Shown: positions 9,123 through 19,763, counted from the first letter of the stretch. The stretch: 64,000 bases of DNA from Mycobacteriaceae bacterium (GCA_019245755.1 JAFARC010000036.1:92558-156557); one strand, 5' to 3'. A program made the numbers and translations. The notes: generated by a model from the letters alone, not told the origin.

Positions 9123-9713
9123 TCAGCCCGCGAACCCACGAAGCAGCGTCGTCACGCCGAGCCGCCAGCGCCGCTCCACCGACGCCGCACCGGAGCCCAG
9201 CCAGCGCCCGCCTTCCTGCACCGCCAGGCCCTGCACCAATGCCAGCAGTACGTGCGCGATGTCGGTGGGATCGCCGATCAGCAGGCCCGCGTCGACGCAT
9301 CGCTGGATCCGCCCGATGAACACCTCACGCACCGACGCGCCCGCCGCCACGTCCTGCGGCCCGGGGTCGAAGTCGGCGAACGGCCGGGTGAACATCACCC
9401 GCGCCAGACTGGGCCGCTCCAGGCAGAACCGGCGGAACGCCGGCGCCAGCCGCACCACGTCGGCCAACGGATCGTCGGTCGCCGGCACCGTGGCCAGCTC
9501 GCGGCCCAGTAGCCGGAACCCCTGGAAGAACACCTGCCGCACCAACCCGGCCTTGTCCTCGAATAGCTCGTACACCGCCGGCACCGACGTGCCGGCCAGC
9601 TCGGCCACCCGGCGCGTCGTGAAGCCCGAGATCCCGTGCGCGTTCAGCGTCGTCACCGCGACGTCGAGCACCTTGTCGCGCAGCTCGGGCGTGCGTTGCT
9701 TGACCCGCGGCAC
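9123..9713 (-). CDS. TetR family transcriptional regulator
   Basis: A 196-aa TetR-type repressor. The N-terminal helix-turn-helix reads LNAHGISGFTTRRVAELAG followed by TSVPAVYELFEDKAGLVRQV, the classical pattern of the family. The C-terminal domain is the variable ligand pocket. A GTG at 9713 is chosen as start because translation from it begins VPRVKQRTPELR just before the first helix; a longer reading frame would run far into the neighbouring enoyl-CoA hydratase gene. It lies 7 bp downstream of that gene on the same strand and is almost certainly co-transcribed, so it may control fatty acid or acyl-CoA catabolism. The ligand is unknown. Confidence 0.85.
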   Translation of the reverse strand: MPRVKQRTPELRDKVLDVAVTTLNAHGISGFTTRRVAELAGTSVPAVYELFEDKAGLVRQVFFQGFRLLGRELATVPATDDPLADVVRLAPAFRRFCLERPSLARVMFTRPFADFDPGPQDVAAGASVREVFIGRIQRCVDAGLLIGDPTDIAHVLLALVQGLAVQEGGRWLGSGAASVERRWRLGVTTLLRGFAG

Positions 9714-9720
9714 TCGAGAC

Positions 9721-10410
9721 CTACTGTGCCTGCGGGTAATCCGAGTCGATCGCGGTGCGGATGGCGTCGAGCACCTCGGCACGGGCAACCAGCTTGCTGG
9801 CCGCGTGCGCCCCGGCGTCCAGCGCGGTGAAGTCCCGAGCGACCTCCTCCGCCCGCACCCGCACCCGGTCGGACTGCACCAGCTCGTCGAGGTAGCCGGC
9901 GGCGACGGCTTGTGCGCCGATGAACGGCACGGCGAGCCCGACCGCACGTTGAAACGCCGCCGGGGTGAGCCGATGGCGCAGGATGGCCAGCGCCGCGCGC
10001 GGCACCCTCAGCCCGATCGCCACCTCGTTGGCCATCACCCGATGGTCGGGGGAGCCGATCAGGTGGTCGCCGCTGAGCAACAGGAACGACCCCATCGCGA
10101 TCGCGTGACCCGTACACGCCATCACCACCGGCTTGGGGAACGCCAGTATCCGCGCGGCGAGTTCGAACCCGCCGGCTAGCATGCCGATCGCGGGCTCACC
10201 ACCGGCCGTCAGCACGCCCAGATCGAACCCGCCGCTGAACACCCGGTCGTTGCCCGCGATCACGACCGCGCCGATGCCCTCCAGCTCGGCATGGTCGAGC
10301 GCTTCGTTGATTTCCAGCTGCATCTCCGGCGACAGGGCGTTGACCTTGCCGTCGTCCATCCGGATCGTCGCGACCGACCCCTCGACACTGTAGTGAACCC
10401 GATCACCCAT
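9721..10410 (-). CDS. echA3: Enoyl-CoA hydratase/isomerase family protein (EchA3-like)
   Basis: A 229-aa crotonase-fold protein. FSGGFDLGVL and CTGHAIAMGSFLLLSGD correspond to the two oxyanion-hole loops of the family. The usual catalytic Glu pair is not obvious, so the exact reaction (hydration, isomerisation or other) cannot be stated. Length and position beside the metallo-hydrolase match M. tuberculosis EchA3 (Rv0632c), from which the symbol is taken. The family acts on acyl-CoA esters in beta-oxidation-like steps in the cytoplasm. It precedes the TetR gene in a two-gene unit. Unlike in M. tuberculosis, no recBCD genes follow. Confidence 0.82.
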   Translation of the reverse strand: MGDRVHYSVEGSVATIRMDDGKVNALSPEMQLEINEALDHAELEGIGAVVIAGNDRVFSGGFDLGVLTAGGEPAIGMLAGGFELAARILAFPKPVVMACTGHAIAMGSFLLLSGDHLIGSPDHRVMANEVAIGLRVPRAALAILRHRLTPAAFQRAVGLAVPFIGAQAVAAGYLDELVQSDRVRVRAEEVARDFTALDAGAHAASKLVARAEVLDAIRTAIDSDYPQAQ

Positions 10411-10458
10411 GTGAAAAGACGTTACGTAACAGCGTTCCGGAAAACAACAGACAACAAT

Positions 10459-11172
10459 TCAGCCCATCAGCATCCGCCACTGCTGCAGGGTCGTCGGGCG
10501 GAAGACGTAGTTGGTGCGGCGCACCTCCGACAGCGCGGCGCTGCGCTCGGCCGAGTACCAGTGCCCGGGGTACACCGTCGGGTCGCCGCCCAGGTCGGCC
10601 AGCTGATGCAGGCTGCGGTACATGTCGTCGGCGTTGCCGCCGGGGAAGTCGGTCCGCCCGCAGCCTTCCAGGAAGAGCGTGTCGCCGGCGACCAGGCGTC
10701 CGTCCAGCAGAAAACACTGGCTGCCCGGGGTGTGGCCAGGTGTGTGCAGCAGCTCGATCTCGATGTCGCCGATGCCGACCTTGTCGCCGTGCTCGTGGCC
10801 GGTCAGCTCGCTTTCCGCGATCCCGGTCACGCGCGACACCCATGGCACTTCGTGGGCGTTGGCATGCACCGGCACGCTGACCCGATCCAGCAGTTCGGCG
10901 AGGCCCTTGAGCGCAAAACCCATCATCGAGCCGCCGACATGGTCGGGGTGGTGGTGCGTGACCAGCACCCCCGACAGGCGCATGCCGTCGGTTTCCAGCC
11001 TGTCGACGAGGTCACCGGCGGCGTACGCCGGGTCGACGACCATGGCATCGCCGGTCTGGCGGTCGCCGATCAGGTAGGCGAAGTTCAGCATCTGCCGCGC
11101 GATGACGTCGCCGACCGCGAAATCCCGCCCGGACAACAACTGCCGGAAATAGAGACGCTCGTCGGTTGCCAT
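10459..11172 (-). CDS. MBL-fold metallo-hydrolase, glyoxalase II-like
   Basis: A 237-aa metallo-beta-lactamase-fold hydrolase. The metal motif is THHHPDHVGG, with further ligands in LLHTPGHTPGS (His), VAGDTLF (Asp) and VYPGHWYS (His). The arrangement is that of glyoxalase II and related thioester hydrolases; it corresponds in position to Rv0634c. Mycobacteria lack glutathione, so a mycothiol- or other thiol-ester substrate is more likely. The ATG at 11172 gives MATDERLYFRQL and is preferred to a longer form that would overlap the tRNA promoter region. It lies upstream of echA3 on the same strand, with 48 bp between. Confidence 0.85.
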   Translation of the reverse strand: MATDERLYFRQLLSGRDFAVGDVIARQMLNFAYLIGDRQTGDAMVVDPAYAAGDLVDRLETDGMRLSGVLVTHHHPDHVGGSMMGFALKGLAELLDRVSVPVHANAHEVPWVSRVTGIAESELTGHEHGDKVGIGDIEIELLHTPGHTPGSQCFLLDGRLVAGDTLFLEGCGRTDFPGGNADDMYRSLHQLADLGGDPTVYPGHWYSAERSAALSEVRRTNYVFRPTTLQQWRMLMG

Positions 11173-11269
11173 GGTTCTAAGGGTAGGGGCTGAGCCAAAC
11201 CGACCAACCCGGTGTTTGGCGGCCCACCGCGCCACGCTGTACCCTCTACAGGGCCCTTGCGCGGGTCAG

Positions 11270-11342
11270 GCCCCCTTAGCTCAGTCGGCAGAGCGTTTCC
11301 ATGGTAAGGAAAAGGTCAACGGTTCGATTCCGTTAGGGGGCT
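11270..11342 (+). tRNA. tRNA-Thr (GGT)
   Basis: A 73-nt cloverleaf. The acceptor stem GCCCCCT pairs with AGGGGGC, the D-arm contains TAGCTCAGTCGGCAGAGC, the anticodon stem TTTCC/GGAAA encloses ATGGTAA with anticodon GGT, and the T-arm contains GGTTCGATTCC. CCA is not encoded. It lies 32 bp before tRNA-Met and was probably transcribed with it and rpmG. Confidence 0.96.
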
Positions 11343-11374
11343 CGGTGGGCGCCGGGCTGACTGGCGTGGGTCAT

Positions 11375-11448
<74 letters not shown>

Positions 11449-11479
11449 CAAGACGACAACGAGAAAGAAGGCAGCTCCC

Positions 11480-11647
11480 GTGGCCTCCAGCACCGACATC
11501 CGGCCAAAGATCACCTTGGCCTGCGAGGTATGCAAACACCGCAACTACATCACGAAGAAAAACCGCCGTAACGACCCCGACCGCCTCGAGCTGAAGAAGT
11601 TCTGCCCGAACTGCGGCAAGCACCAGCCGCACCGGGAGACACGCTAG
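11480..11647 (+). CDS. rpmG: 50S ribosomal protein L33
   Basis: A 55-aa protein, the normal length of bacterial L33. It carries the zinc-binding CEVC...CPNC cysteine pairs, so it is the zinc-containing (C+) form. [20 protein letters not shown] is the family signature. The GTG start follows AGAAAGAAGG. It corresponds by position to rpmG2 of M. tuberculosis, between the tRNA pair and hadA. Mycobacteria often keep a second, cysteine-free L33 elsewhere for zinc limitation. This product is part of the large ribosomal subunit near the E site. Confidence 0.96.
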   Translation: MASSTDIRPKITLACEVCKHRNYITKKNRRNDPDRLELKKFCPNCGKHQPHRETR

Positions 11648-11692
11648 CACCGATTCGCCGTTGCTGAGCTTGACTAGGTAGGTTCTAGACCC

Positions 11693-12172
11693 GTGTCAAT
11701 GTCCGAAAACATCGTCGGGATGCACTACCGGTATCCCGATCACTACGTGGTCGGCCGGGAGAAGATCCGCGAATATGCGGTGGCCGTCAAGAACACCGAC
11801 GCGGCTTTCTTCGAGGAGAAGGCCGCCGCGGAGCTCGGCTACGAGGGGCTGCTGGCCCCCCTGACGTTCATCTCGGTGTTCGGCTATCAGGCCCAGAGCG
11901 CGTTCTTCGCGCACGCCAGCATCGGCATCACCGACTTCCAGATCGTGCAGGTCGACCAGGTGTTGAAGTACCTCAAGCCGATCAAGGCCGGCGATCGCCT
12001 CCACTGCGACGTCTACGTGCACTCCGTGCGCAGGTCGTTCGGCACCGACATCATCGTGACAAAGAACGTCGTGACCAACGACGAAGGCGAACTGGTTCAG
12101 GAGACCTACACGACGCTTGTGGGTCGCAGTGATGAAGAGGGAGTAGAGGGCTTTAGCGATGACACTGCGTGA
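11693..12172 (+). CDS. hadA: (3R)-hydroxyacyl-ACP dehydratase subunit HadA
   Basis: A 159-aa single hot-dog-fold subunit of the FAS-II dehydratase that elongates meromycolic acids. NIVGMHYRYPDHYVVGREKIREYA matches the N-terminus of mycobacterial HadA. HadA pairs with HadB as HadAB: HadA binds the acyl chain and HadB holds the catalytic residues. It is a known target route of thiacetazone and isoxyl. The GTG at 11693 is chosen over the ATG six bases later because it aligns with the M. tuberculosis protein. The 3' end overlaps hadB by 14 bp, so translation is coupled. Confidence 0.96.
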   Translation: MSMSENIVGMHYRYPDHYVVGREKIREYAVAVKNTDAAFFEEKAAAELGYEGLLAPLTFISVFGYQAQSAFFAHASIGITDFQIVQVDQVLKYLKPIKAGDRLHCDVYVHSVRRSFGTDIIVTKNVVTNDEGELVQETYTTLVGRSDEEGVEGFSDDTA

Positions 12173-12587
12173 GTTCAACTCGGTGAAGGTCGGTGACCAG
12201 CTTCCGGAGCAGGTCATCACGCTGACGCGCCAAGACCTGGTGAACTATGCCGGCGTCTCGGGTGACCTGAATCCGATCCACTGGGATGACGACACCGCCA
12301 AGCAGGTGGGGCTGGACACCGCGATCGCCCACGGCATGCTCACGATGGGCCTGGGCGGCGGCTACGTCACGTCCTGGATCGGTGACCCCGGCGCCGTCAA
12401 GGAGTACAACGTACGGTTCACCGCGGTGGTGCCGGTGCCCAACGACGGCAAAGGCGCCGAGATCGTGTTCAGCGGTCGCGTGAAGTCGGTGGATCCCGAA
12501 GACAAGCTGGTCACGATCGCGCTGTCGGCCACCACCGGCGGCAAGAAGATCTTCGGCCGCGCCGTCGCGACCGCGAAGCTGGCATAG
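12159..12587 (+). CDS. hadB: (3R)-hydroxyacyl-ACP dehydratase subunit HadB
   Basis: A 142-aa hot-dog protein and the catalytic subunit shared by HadAB and HadBC. The hydratase-2 motif GDLNPIHWDDD holds Asp36 and His41, the catalytic pair at the same positions as in M. tuberculosis HadB. The conserved AIAHGMLTMGLGGGYVTSW follows. It removes water from 3-hydroxyacyl-ACP in the FAS-II cycle. The ATG lies inside hadA, and hadC starts 3 bp after the stop. Confidence 0.97.
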   Translation: MTLREFNSVKVGDQLPEQVITLTRQDLVNYAGVSGDLNPIHWDDDTAKQVGLDTAIAHGMLTMGLGGGYVTSWIGDPGAVKEYNVRFTAVVPVPNDGKGAEIVFSGRVKSVDPEDKLVTIALSATTGGKKIFGRAVATAKLA

Positions 12588-12590
12588 TCC

Positions 12591-13100
12591 ATGGCCCTCA
12601 AGACCGACATCCGTGGGCTGGTCTGGAAGTACCCCGACCACTTCGAGGTGGGCCGGGAGCAAATCCGCAGCTACGCGAGGGCCATCAAGGTGACCGACCG
12701 GGCCAGCTATGACGAGGAGGCTGCCGCCGAACTGGGCCACGACTCGATCGTCGCGCCGCTGACCTTCATGTCGACCTTCGCGCTACTGATCCAGCAGCAC
12801 TTCTTCCGCCACGTCGACTTGGGCCTCGAGACCATGCAGATCGTGCAGGTCGATCAGAAGTTCATCTACCACAAGCCCATCCAGGCCGGGGACAAGCTGT
12901 ACGGGACCATGTACGTCCACTCGGTGGACGAGCGGTTCGGCGCCGACATCGTCGTCACCCGAAACGTGTGCGCCAACGCCAACGGCGAGCCGGTCCTGGA
13001 GGCGGTCACCACGATGATGGGCCAGCAGGGCGACAACTCCGCCGGAATCAAGTGGGACCGTGAATCCGGCCAGGTGATAAGGGTCGCGGTCGGCGACTAG
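12591..13100 (+). CDS. hadC: (3R)-hydroxyacyl-ACP dehydratase subunit HadC
   Basis: A 169-aa HadA-like hot-dog subunit (IRGLVWKYPDHFEVGREQIRSY). Together with HadB it forms HadBC, which acts on longer meromycolic chains than HadAB. HadA and HadC align along most of their length (KAAAELG/EAAAELG, IVQVDQ, NVVTN/NVCAN), which indicates an old duplication. It is the last gene of hadABC and ends 147 bp before tRNA-Trp. Confidence 0.96.
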   Translation: MALKTDIRGLVWKYPDHFEVGREQIRSYARAIKVTDRASYDEEAAAELGHDSIVAPLTFMSTFALLIQQHFFRHVDLGLETMQIVQVDQKFIYHKPIQAGDKLYGTMYVHSVDERFGADIVVTRNVCANANGEPVLEAVTTMMGQQGDNSAGIKWDRESGQVIRVAVGD

Positions 13101-13247
13101 CCGGGATTGGTAACTCACAGCCGGGCCGATGTACACTCGGGCCTCGGGGTTTTCCCACTACAGCGCGCTATCCGTCGGTTTTTGGGCCGAACGGAGGGCG
13201 CGCGAATTGTGTAGGCCCCGGCGCGCGGGTTGGCCTGCCGACCTCGA

Positions 13248-13320
<73 letters not shown>

Positions 13321-13387
13321 CTCTAACTGAATACAAAGGTGGACACTGGATGGTGGACACCCGAACACACCGACGGAAAGGCATGCG

Positions 13388-14546
<1,159 letters not shown>

Positions 14547-14565
14547 AGAGGAACCCCAACACCCC

Positions 14566-15000
14566 ATGGCCCCGAGGAAGAAGAAGAAGGTCGTCGGGCT
14601 GATCAAGCTGCAGATCCAGGCCGGGCAGGCCAATCCGGCGCCGCCGGTCGGCCCCGCGCTCGGCCAGCACGGCGTCAACATCATGGAGTTCTGCAAGGCC
14701 TACAACGCCGCCACCGAGAACCAGCGCGGCAACGTGGTGCCCGTGGAGATCACCGTCTACGAGGACCGCAGCTTCACCTTCCAGCTGAAGACACCGCCGG
14801 CCGCCAAGCTGCTGCTGAAGGCGGCGCGCGTCGACAAGGGCTCGCCCGAGCCGCACCGCAACAAGGTCGCGAAGGTCACCTGGGACCAGGTCCGCGAGAT
14901 CGCCGAGACCAAGAAGGAAGACCTCAACGCCAACGACATCGACGCCGCGGCCAAGATCATCGCCGGCACCGCCCGATCGATGGGCATCACGGTCGAATAG
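14566..15000 (+). CDS. rplK: 50S ribosomal protein L11
   Basis: A 144-aa protein with the L11 signature ([36 protein letters not shown]). It binds 23S rRNA at the GTPase-associated centre, is the site of thiostrepton action, and is needed for RelA activation. The start follows AGAGAGGAACC. The length is normal. Confidence 0.97.
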   Translation: MAPRKKKKVVGLIKLQIQAGQANPAPPVGPALGQHGVNIMEFCKAYNAATENQRGNVVPVEITVYEDRSFTFQLKTPPAAKLLLKAARVDKGSPEPHRNKVAKVTWDQVREIAETKKEDLNANDIDAAAKIIAGTARSMGITVE

Positions 15001-15075
15001 TCGGGTAGTCGTCGACGTGTGGGAGGGCCAGCTTCGGCCCGTCACGGACCACAACCAACGATGGATTGGAAAGCA

Positions 15076-15783
15076 ATGAGCAAGAACAGCAAGGCATACC
15101 GGGCCGCCGCCGAGAAGGTGGACCGCGCGCGACTGTACACGCCGCTGCAGGCGGCCCGGTTGGCCAAGGAGACGTCCTCGAAGAACCAGGACGCCACCGT
15201 TGAGGTGGCGATCCGGCTGGGCGTCGACCCGCGCAAGGCCGACCAGATGGTGCGCGGCACCGTCAATCTGCCCAACGGCACCGGCAAGACGGCCCGTGTC
15301 GCGGTGTTCGCGGTCGGCGACAAGGCCGAGGAGGCGTTGGCCGCCGGCGCCGACATCGTCGGTAGCGACGATCTGATCGAGCGGATCCAGGGCGGCTTGC
15401 TGGACTTCGACGCCGCGATCGCCACGCCCGACCAGATGGCCAAGGTCGGCCGGATCGCCCGGATCCTTGGTCCGCGCGGCCTGATGCCCAACCCGAAGAC
15501 CGGCACGGTCACCGCCGACGTCGCCAAGGCCGTCGCCGACATCAAGGGCGGCAAGATCAACTTCCGCGTCGACAAGCAGGCCAACCTGCACCTGGTGATC
15601 GGCAAGGCGTCCTTTGACGAGCAGAAGCTCGTCGAGAACTACGGCGCCGCGCTGGAGGAGATCCTGCGGGCCAAGCCGTCGTCCTCGAAGGGGCGCTACC
15701 TGAAAAAGGTCACCGTGACGACGACGACGGGACCGGGGATTCCGGTGGATCCGTCCGTGACCCGTAATTTCGCCGAAAATTAA
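15076..15783 (+). CDS. rplA: 50S ribosomal protein L1
   Basis: A 235-aa L1 stalk protein. The start at 15076 ([18 protein letters not shown]) is the family N-terminus; an upstream in-frame ATG would add unrelated residues. [22 protein letters not shown] and [18 protein letters not shown] are diagnostic. In many bacteria L1 represses its own operon. The TAA stop overlaps the stop codon of the convergent sigma factor gene, leaving no space for a terminator. Confidence 0.97.
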   Translation: MSKNSKAYRAAAEKVDRARLYTPLQAARLAKETSSKNQDATVEVAIRLGVDPRKADQMVRGTVNLPNGTGKTARVAVFAVGDKAEEALAAGADIVGSDDLIERIQGGLLDFDAAIATPDQMAKVGRIARILGPRGLMPNPKTGTVTADVAKAVADIKGGKINFRVDKQANLHLVIGKASFDEQKLVENYGAALEEILRAKPSSSKGRYLKKVTVTTTTGPGIPVDPSVTRNFAEN

Positions 15784-17012
15784 CGATCCATGGGTTGGCC
15801 GCCGCATTCGGTGAGACGGCGGCGTAGGAACGACTTCGCCGGCTCTGAGCCGGTGAGCGCCAGCGCCTGGCGGTACCACGGCGCCGCCTGCGAGATGCGG
15901 CCGTCGCGGCGCAGCAGGTCGGCCCGGATCGACGCTGTCAGGCTGGACCGCGCCAGCCGCGGATCGCCGGCCACGTCGTCGAGCGCGGCCAGTCCCGCCG
16001 CGTACCCGTCGCGGAAGCCGACCGCCACGGCGCGGTTCGCCCGCGCCACCGGCGAATCGGCGATCGCCAGCAGCCGGTCGTAGGCCGCGCAGACCGCGGC
16101 CCAGTCGGTCTGCTGCCAGGTCGGCGCCGTCGCGTGCAGGGCCGCAATCACCGCCTGCGGCAGATACGGGCCGGTCGACCCGGCGGCCCGGTGCAGCTGC
16201 AGCAGCCCCCTCGCGATGGCCGCCGCGTCCCAGCGGCTGCGGTCCTGTTCGTCCAGCGGCACCAGTGCGCCGGCGGCGTCCACCCGGGTCGCCCGGCGGG
16301 CGTCGTGCAGGGTCACCAGCGCGCTCAGCGCGTGGGCCTCGCGCTCGTCGGGCATCAGCGCGGTCAGCTCGCCGGCCAGCCGCACCCCCTCCGAGCACAG
16401 CTCGTCGCGGATCGCCGACGGTCCGGCGGTCGACCAGTAGCCCTCGGTGAAGACCGAGTAGATGCACCCCAGCACGTGCGGTGTGCGTTCGGGCAGCTGC
16501 TCGGCCGACGGCACCCGCAGCGGGATACGGGCGTGACGAATCTTGTTCTTGGCGCGCGTGATCCGCTGACCGACGGCTGACTCGCTCTGCAGCAGTGCAC
16601 GCGCGATCTCGGGGACCGTCAGCCCCGACACCAGCCGCAGCGTGAGCGCCAGCTGCGACGAGCGGTCCAGCGCCGGGTGCGCGCAGGTGAACATCATCCG
16701 CAACTCGTCGTCGCGCACCGGATGCGGGTCCGCGGTGTCGGTCCGTGCCCTGATGTCGTCCACCACGGCAGCCAATTCCTTTCCTGGACGGGCAAATTCG
16801 CGCCGCAGGCGGTCGCGGGCGCGGTTGCGCGCAACGGTCACCACCCACCCGCCGGGGTTGGCCGGCATGCCGTCGCGCGGCCACGACCGCAGGGCCTCGG
16901 CGAAGGCTTCACCGACGGCGTCTTCGGCGACGGTCAGATCACCGGACCAGCGGGCCAGCGCGGCCACGGCCGGGCCCCATTCCCGCCGGAACACGCCGTC
17001 CAGGTCTGCCAT
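15780..17012 (-). CDS. ECF42-type RNA polymerase sigma factor
   Basis: A 410-aa sigma factor. The N-terminal half carries sigma region 2 ([36 protein letters not shown]) and region 4 ([20 protein letters not shown]). The C-terminal 200 residues are a helical, TPR-like extension ([17 protein letters not shown] and so on) in place of a separate anti-sigma factor. This build, plus an adjacent DGPF gene, is the hallmark of group ECF42. The extension is thought to regulate activity. It lies 9 bp downstream of the DGPF gene. The module sits between rplA and the mycolate methyltransferase genes, a place where M. tuberculosis has nothing comparable, so it looks inserted. Confidence 0.88.
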   Translation of the reverse strand: MADLDGVFRREWGPAVAALARWSGDLTVAEDAVGEAFAEALRSWPRDGMPANPGGWVVTVARNRARDRLRREFARPGKELAAVVDDIRARTDTADPHPVRDDELRMMFTCAHPALDRSSQLALTLRLVSGLTVPEIARALLQSESAVGQRITRAKNKIRHARIPLRVPSAEQLPERTPHVLGCIYSVFTEGYWSTAGPSAIRDELCSEGVRLAGELTALMPDEREAHALSALVTLHDARRATRVDAAGALVPLDEQDRSRWDAAAIARGLLQLHRAAGSTGPYLPQAVIAALHATAPTWQQTDWAAVCAAYDRLLAIADSPVARANRAVAVGFRDGYAAGLAALDDVAGDPRLARSSLTASIRADLLRRDGRISQAAPWYRQALALTGSEPAKSFLRRRLTECGGQPMDR

Positions 17013-17021
17013 CGACGGCGA

Positions 17022-17732
17022 CTACAGCCCAGACACACCCATGAACCGCCGGAGCTCCACGGTCGATGCCGGGATCAGCGACGCCAACTTGACCGCTTCG
17101 TCACGGTCGGCCGCGGCCAGCACGTAGAACCCGTTGGCGACCTCGGCGCCTTCCGCGAACGGGCCGTCGCTCAACAACAGCTCACCGTCGCGCACCCGCA
17201 CCGTCGTCGCGGTCGCCGGCTCGTGCAGCGCGGCGCCGCCGAGAATGTGATCGCCTGCGGCCGCCGCGAATTGGCCGTGCTTGGCCGCGCCTGCCTGCCA
17301 CTCCGGCGTGCCCGGTGGCACCGCCTCGCCGGGCGGCTCGAGCAGTAACGCCAGCCAGTCGCTACCGGTCAGCTTCCGCGGTGGTTGAAAGTCGCCGAAG
17401 ATCGGCCACACCTCCACCGCGCCGGTGGCGGTGTGCGGGATCTGCCGGGCCACCGCCAGCGCGGCGTCGAGGTCGTCGGCTTCCAACACGTAGTAGCCGC
17501 CGGCCACCTCGGCGCTCTCCGGGAACGGCCCATCGGTGACGACGGGCGCGTCGGGGGCGCCGGTGATCCGTGTCCCCTCGGCGGCGGAGGTCAGCGCGTC
17601 GCCGGCCCGGATCGCCGCCGCCTCGTTGGCGTGGAAGGCGTGGTACGCCGCCATCGTGGCTTGCATGGCGGCCGGGTCGGTGCGCTCCTCGGGCGCGTCG
17701 GACGGTGACAGCAGCAGGGCGAAGTATTGCAT
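17022..17732 (-). CDS. YCII/DGPF domain protein, tandem duplicate, ECF42 partner
   Basis: A 236-aa protein made of two YCII-related domains. The signature DGPF occurs twice, at 67-70 (VVTDGPFPESAEVAGGYYV) and 189-192 (LLSDGPFAEGAEVANGFYV), so the protein is an internal duplication of the usual unit of about 120 aa. DGPF proteins are the constant neighbours and likely targets of ECF42 sigma factors, but their biochemical role is not known. The gene is first in a two-gene unit with the sigma factor. The start has GGAAGGGTC a few bases upstream. Confidence 0.85.
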   Translation of the reverse strand: MQYFALLLSPSDAPEERTDPAAMQATMAAYHAFHANEAAAIRAGDALTSAAEGTRITGAPDAPVVTDGPFPESAEVAGGYYVLEADDLDAALAVARQIPHTATGAVEVWPIFGDFQPPRKLTGSDWLALLLEPPGEAVPPGTPEWQAGAAKHGQFAAAAGDHILGGAALHEPATATTVRVRDGELLLSDGPFAEGAEVANGFYVLAAADRDEAVKLASLIPASTVELRRFMGVSGL

Positions 17733-17829
17733 CGTCAGACCCTTCCAATAGGGAGCGGAACCCCTTGTTCCACTCTCTACCTGTCCGACGAACTGCGCTG
17801 CCGCAATCCGACAGTCAGGGCGCCGCGGG

Positions 17830-18738
17830 TCAGGCCGCGGCGCCCGGCTTGAGGTACGTCACCAGGTTGACGTCGATGCTCTCGTCGATGAAGTAGTACT
17901 GGCAGCCGCGCAGGTACCGCATGTAGCGGTGATAGTTCTCCTCGTCGGTCACCTGGATGGCCTTTTCCTTGTTGGCCTGCAGCGCGTCGGCCCAGATGCC
18001 CAGGGTCTTGATGTAGTGCGTTCGCAGCGACAAGCACTCGGGCACGATGAACCCGGCCTTCTCGCCGTGCTCGATCATCATCTGCGCGGTGGGAACCCGG
18101 CCGCCCGGGAAGATTTCGGTGATCATGAACTTGATGAACCGGGCCAGCTCGAAGGTCAGCTTCTTTCCGCGGGCGGTCAGATCGAACGGGTGGTAGCCGG
18201 TGCTGCTCTGGATGGTCATCCGGCCGTCATCGGGCAGAATGTTGAAGCAATTTTTGAAGAAGTCGTCGTAGCGCTCGAAACCGAAGTGCTCGAACGCTTC
18301 GATCGACACGATCCGGTCGACCGGTTCGTGAAACTGCTCCCAGCCGGCCAGCAGCACCCGGTGCGAGCGGCCGCTGTCCAGATTGTCCAGCAGCCGCGTG
18401 CAGTACGCCCGCTGGTTCCTTGACAGCGTCAGGCCGATCACGTTGACGTCGTACTTCTCCATCGCCCTCCGCAGCGTGAGGCCCCAGCCGCAGCCGATGT
18501 CGAGCAGGGTCATGCCGGGCTTGAGATCGAGCTTGTCGAGATTGAGGTCCACGTCGGCGATCTGCGCCTCTTCCAGCGTGGCGTCGGGGCCGGTGAAGAA
18601 CGCGCAGCTGTACTTGCGTGTTGGGTCCTGAAACAGCCCGAAGAAGTCGTCGGACAGGTCGTAGTGGGCTTGGATGTCCTCGAAGTGCGGCCGCATCTCG
18701 GTCGACTTGGTGTCGGACATCGATTTGGTGTCAGACAT
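17830..18738 (-). CDS. mmaA4: Mycolic acid methyltransferase, MmaA4-like
   Basis: A 302-aa SAM-dependent methyltransferase of the CmaA/MmaA family. It has [19 protein letters not shown], the SAM motif LLDIGCGWG, and [17 protein letters not shown] in the active site. The C-terminus ([18 protein letters not shown]) matches M. tuberculosis MmaA4, which makes hydroxymycolate, the precursor of keto- and methoxymycolates. Substrate assignment rests on this resemblance. The N-terminus reads [12 protein letters not shown], a duplicated hexapeptide with a direct DNA repeat. The first ATG is preferred because GGAGGG lies 6 nt upstream. Confidence 0.85.
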   Translation of the reverse strand: MSDTKSMSDTKSTEMRPHFEDIQAHYDLSDDFFGLFQDPTRKYSCAFFTGPDATLEEAQIADVDLNLDKLDLKPGMTLLDIGCGWGLTLRRAMEKYDVNVIGLTLSRNQRAYCTRLLDNLDSGRSHRVLLAGWEQFHEPVDRIVSIEAFEHFGFERYDDFFKNCFNILPDDGRMTIQSSTGYHPFDLTARGKKLTFELARFIKFMITEIFPGGRVPTAQMMIEHGEKAGFIVPECLSLRTHYIKTLGIWADALQANKEKAIQVTDEENYHRYMRYLRGCQYYFIDESIDVNLVTYLKPGAAA

Positions 18739-18884
18739 GGCGTGCCCTCCAGTGGTGTTGCACAGCGGCTGGCGGCATTCGGCCGCCGACCGCTACCTGG
18801 TTTCCACGGCACCCTACATGGCGTCGTGGCCCAGGATGCCGCAATGTCCCCCCGCCGGTTCACGTGTCCGCTGAAATGTGTTTA

Positions 18885-19763
18885 CTACGTGGCTTGCTTC
18901 TCCAGCGTGAATTGGTTCACGTCAATGTAGCCGACCCGGAATCCCTTGGCGCAACCCGTCAAGTAGTGCATGTAGCGGTCGTAGACCTCCTCGGACTGGA
19001 CCGCGATGGCCTGGTCGCGGTGCGATTGCAGCGCCGCCGCCCAGGTGTCCAGCGTCCGGACGTAGTGCGGCTGCAGGGACTGCCTGCGGGTCAGCGCGAA
19101 CCCGGCGGTCTGCGAGTGGTCCTCGACCTTCTCGATGGAGGGCAATCGGCCGCCGGGGAAGATCTCGGTGATCATAAACTTGGCAAACCGCGCGACCTCG
19201 AACGTCAGCGGAATGTCGCGATCGATCATCTGCGGGACGGTCAGGCCGGTGATGGTGTGCAGCAGCATCACCCCGTCGGAGGGCATGACCTCGTACGCCG
19301 TCGTGAAGAACTCGTCGTAGCGTTCGTGCCCGAAGTGCTCGAACGCGCCGATGGACACGATGCGGTCCACCGGTTCGTGGAACTGTTCCCAGCCCTGCAG
19401 CAGTACCCGCTTGGACCGCGGGCTGTCCGACTCGGCGAACACCCGCTCGACGTGTGCCTGCTGGTTCTTGCTCAGCGTCAGGCCCACCACGTTGACGTCG
19501 TACTTCTCGACTGCACGCATCATGGTGGCGCCCCAGCCGCAGCCCACGTCGAGCAGCGTCATCCCGGGCTCCAGCCGCAGCTTGCGCAGCGAAAGGTCGA
19601 TCTTGGCGATCTGGGCCTCCGCCAGTGTCATGTCGTCGCGCTCGAAGTACGCACAGCTGTACGTCTGGCTCGGGTCCAGAAACAGTCGGAAGAAGTCATC
19701 CGACAGGTCGTAGTGGGCTTGGACGTCTTCGAAATGCGGCTTCAGACGCGCGGCGTTAGCCAT
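18885..19763 (-). CDS. Mycolic acid methyltransferase, MmaA2/CmaA-like
   Basis: A 292-aa paralogue of the neighbouring methyltransferase, with LLDVGCGWGATM, GLTLSKNQQAH and GAFEHFGHERYDEFF. HTITGL and GYIDVNQFTL at the end resemble MmaA2-type enzymes, which add cyclopropane rings to meromycolate chains. Cis/trans or proximal/distal specificity cannot be decided from sequence. The start at 19763 (MANAARLKPHFEDV) has GAAAGG upstream and fits the family; a longer form adds 14 unrelated residues. Only two such genes are here, compared with four in the M. tuberculosis mmaA cluster. Confidence 0.88.
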   Translation of the reverse strand: MANAARLKPHFEDVQAHYDLSDDFFRLFLDPSQTYSCAYFERDDMTLAEAQIAKIDLSLRKLRLEPGMTLLDVGCGWGATMMRAVEKYDVNVVGLTLSKNQQAHVERVFAESDSPRSKRVLLQGWEQFHEPVDRIVSIGAFEHFGHERYDEFFTTAYEVMPSDGVMLLHTITGLTVPQMIDRDIPLTFEVARFAKFMITEIFPGGRLPSIEKVEDHSQTAGFALTRRQSLQPHYVRTLDTWAAALQSHRDQAIAVQSEEVYDRYMHYLTGCAKGFRVGYIDVNQFTLEKQAT

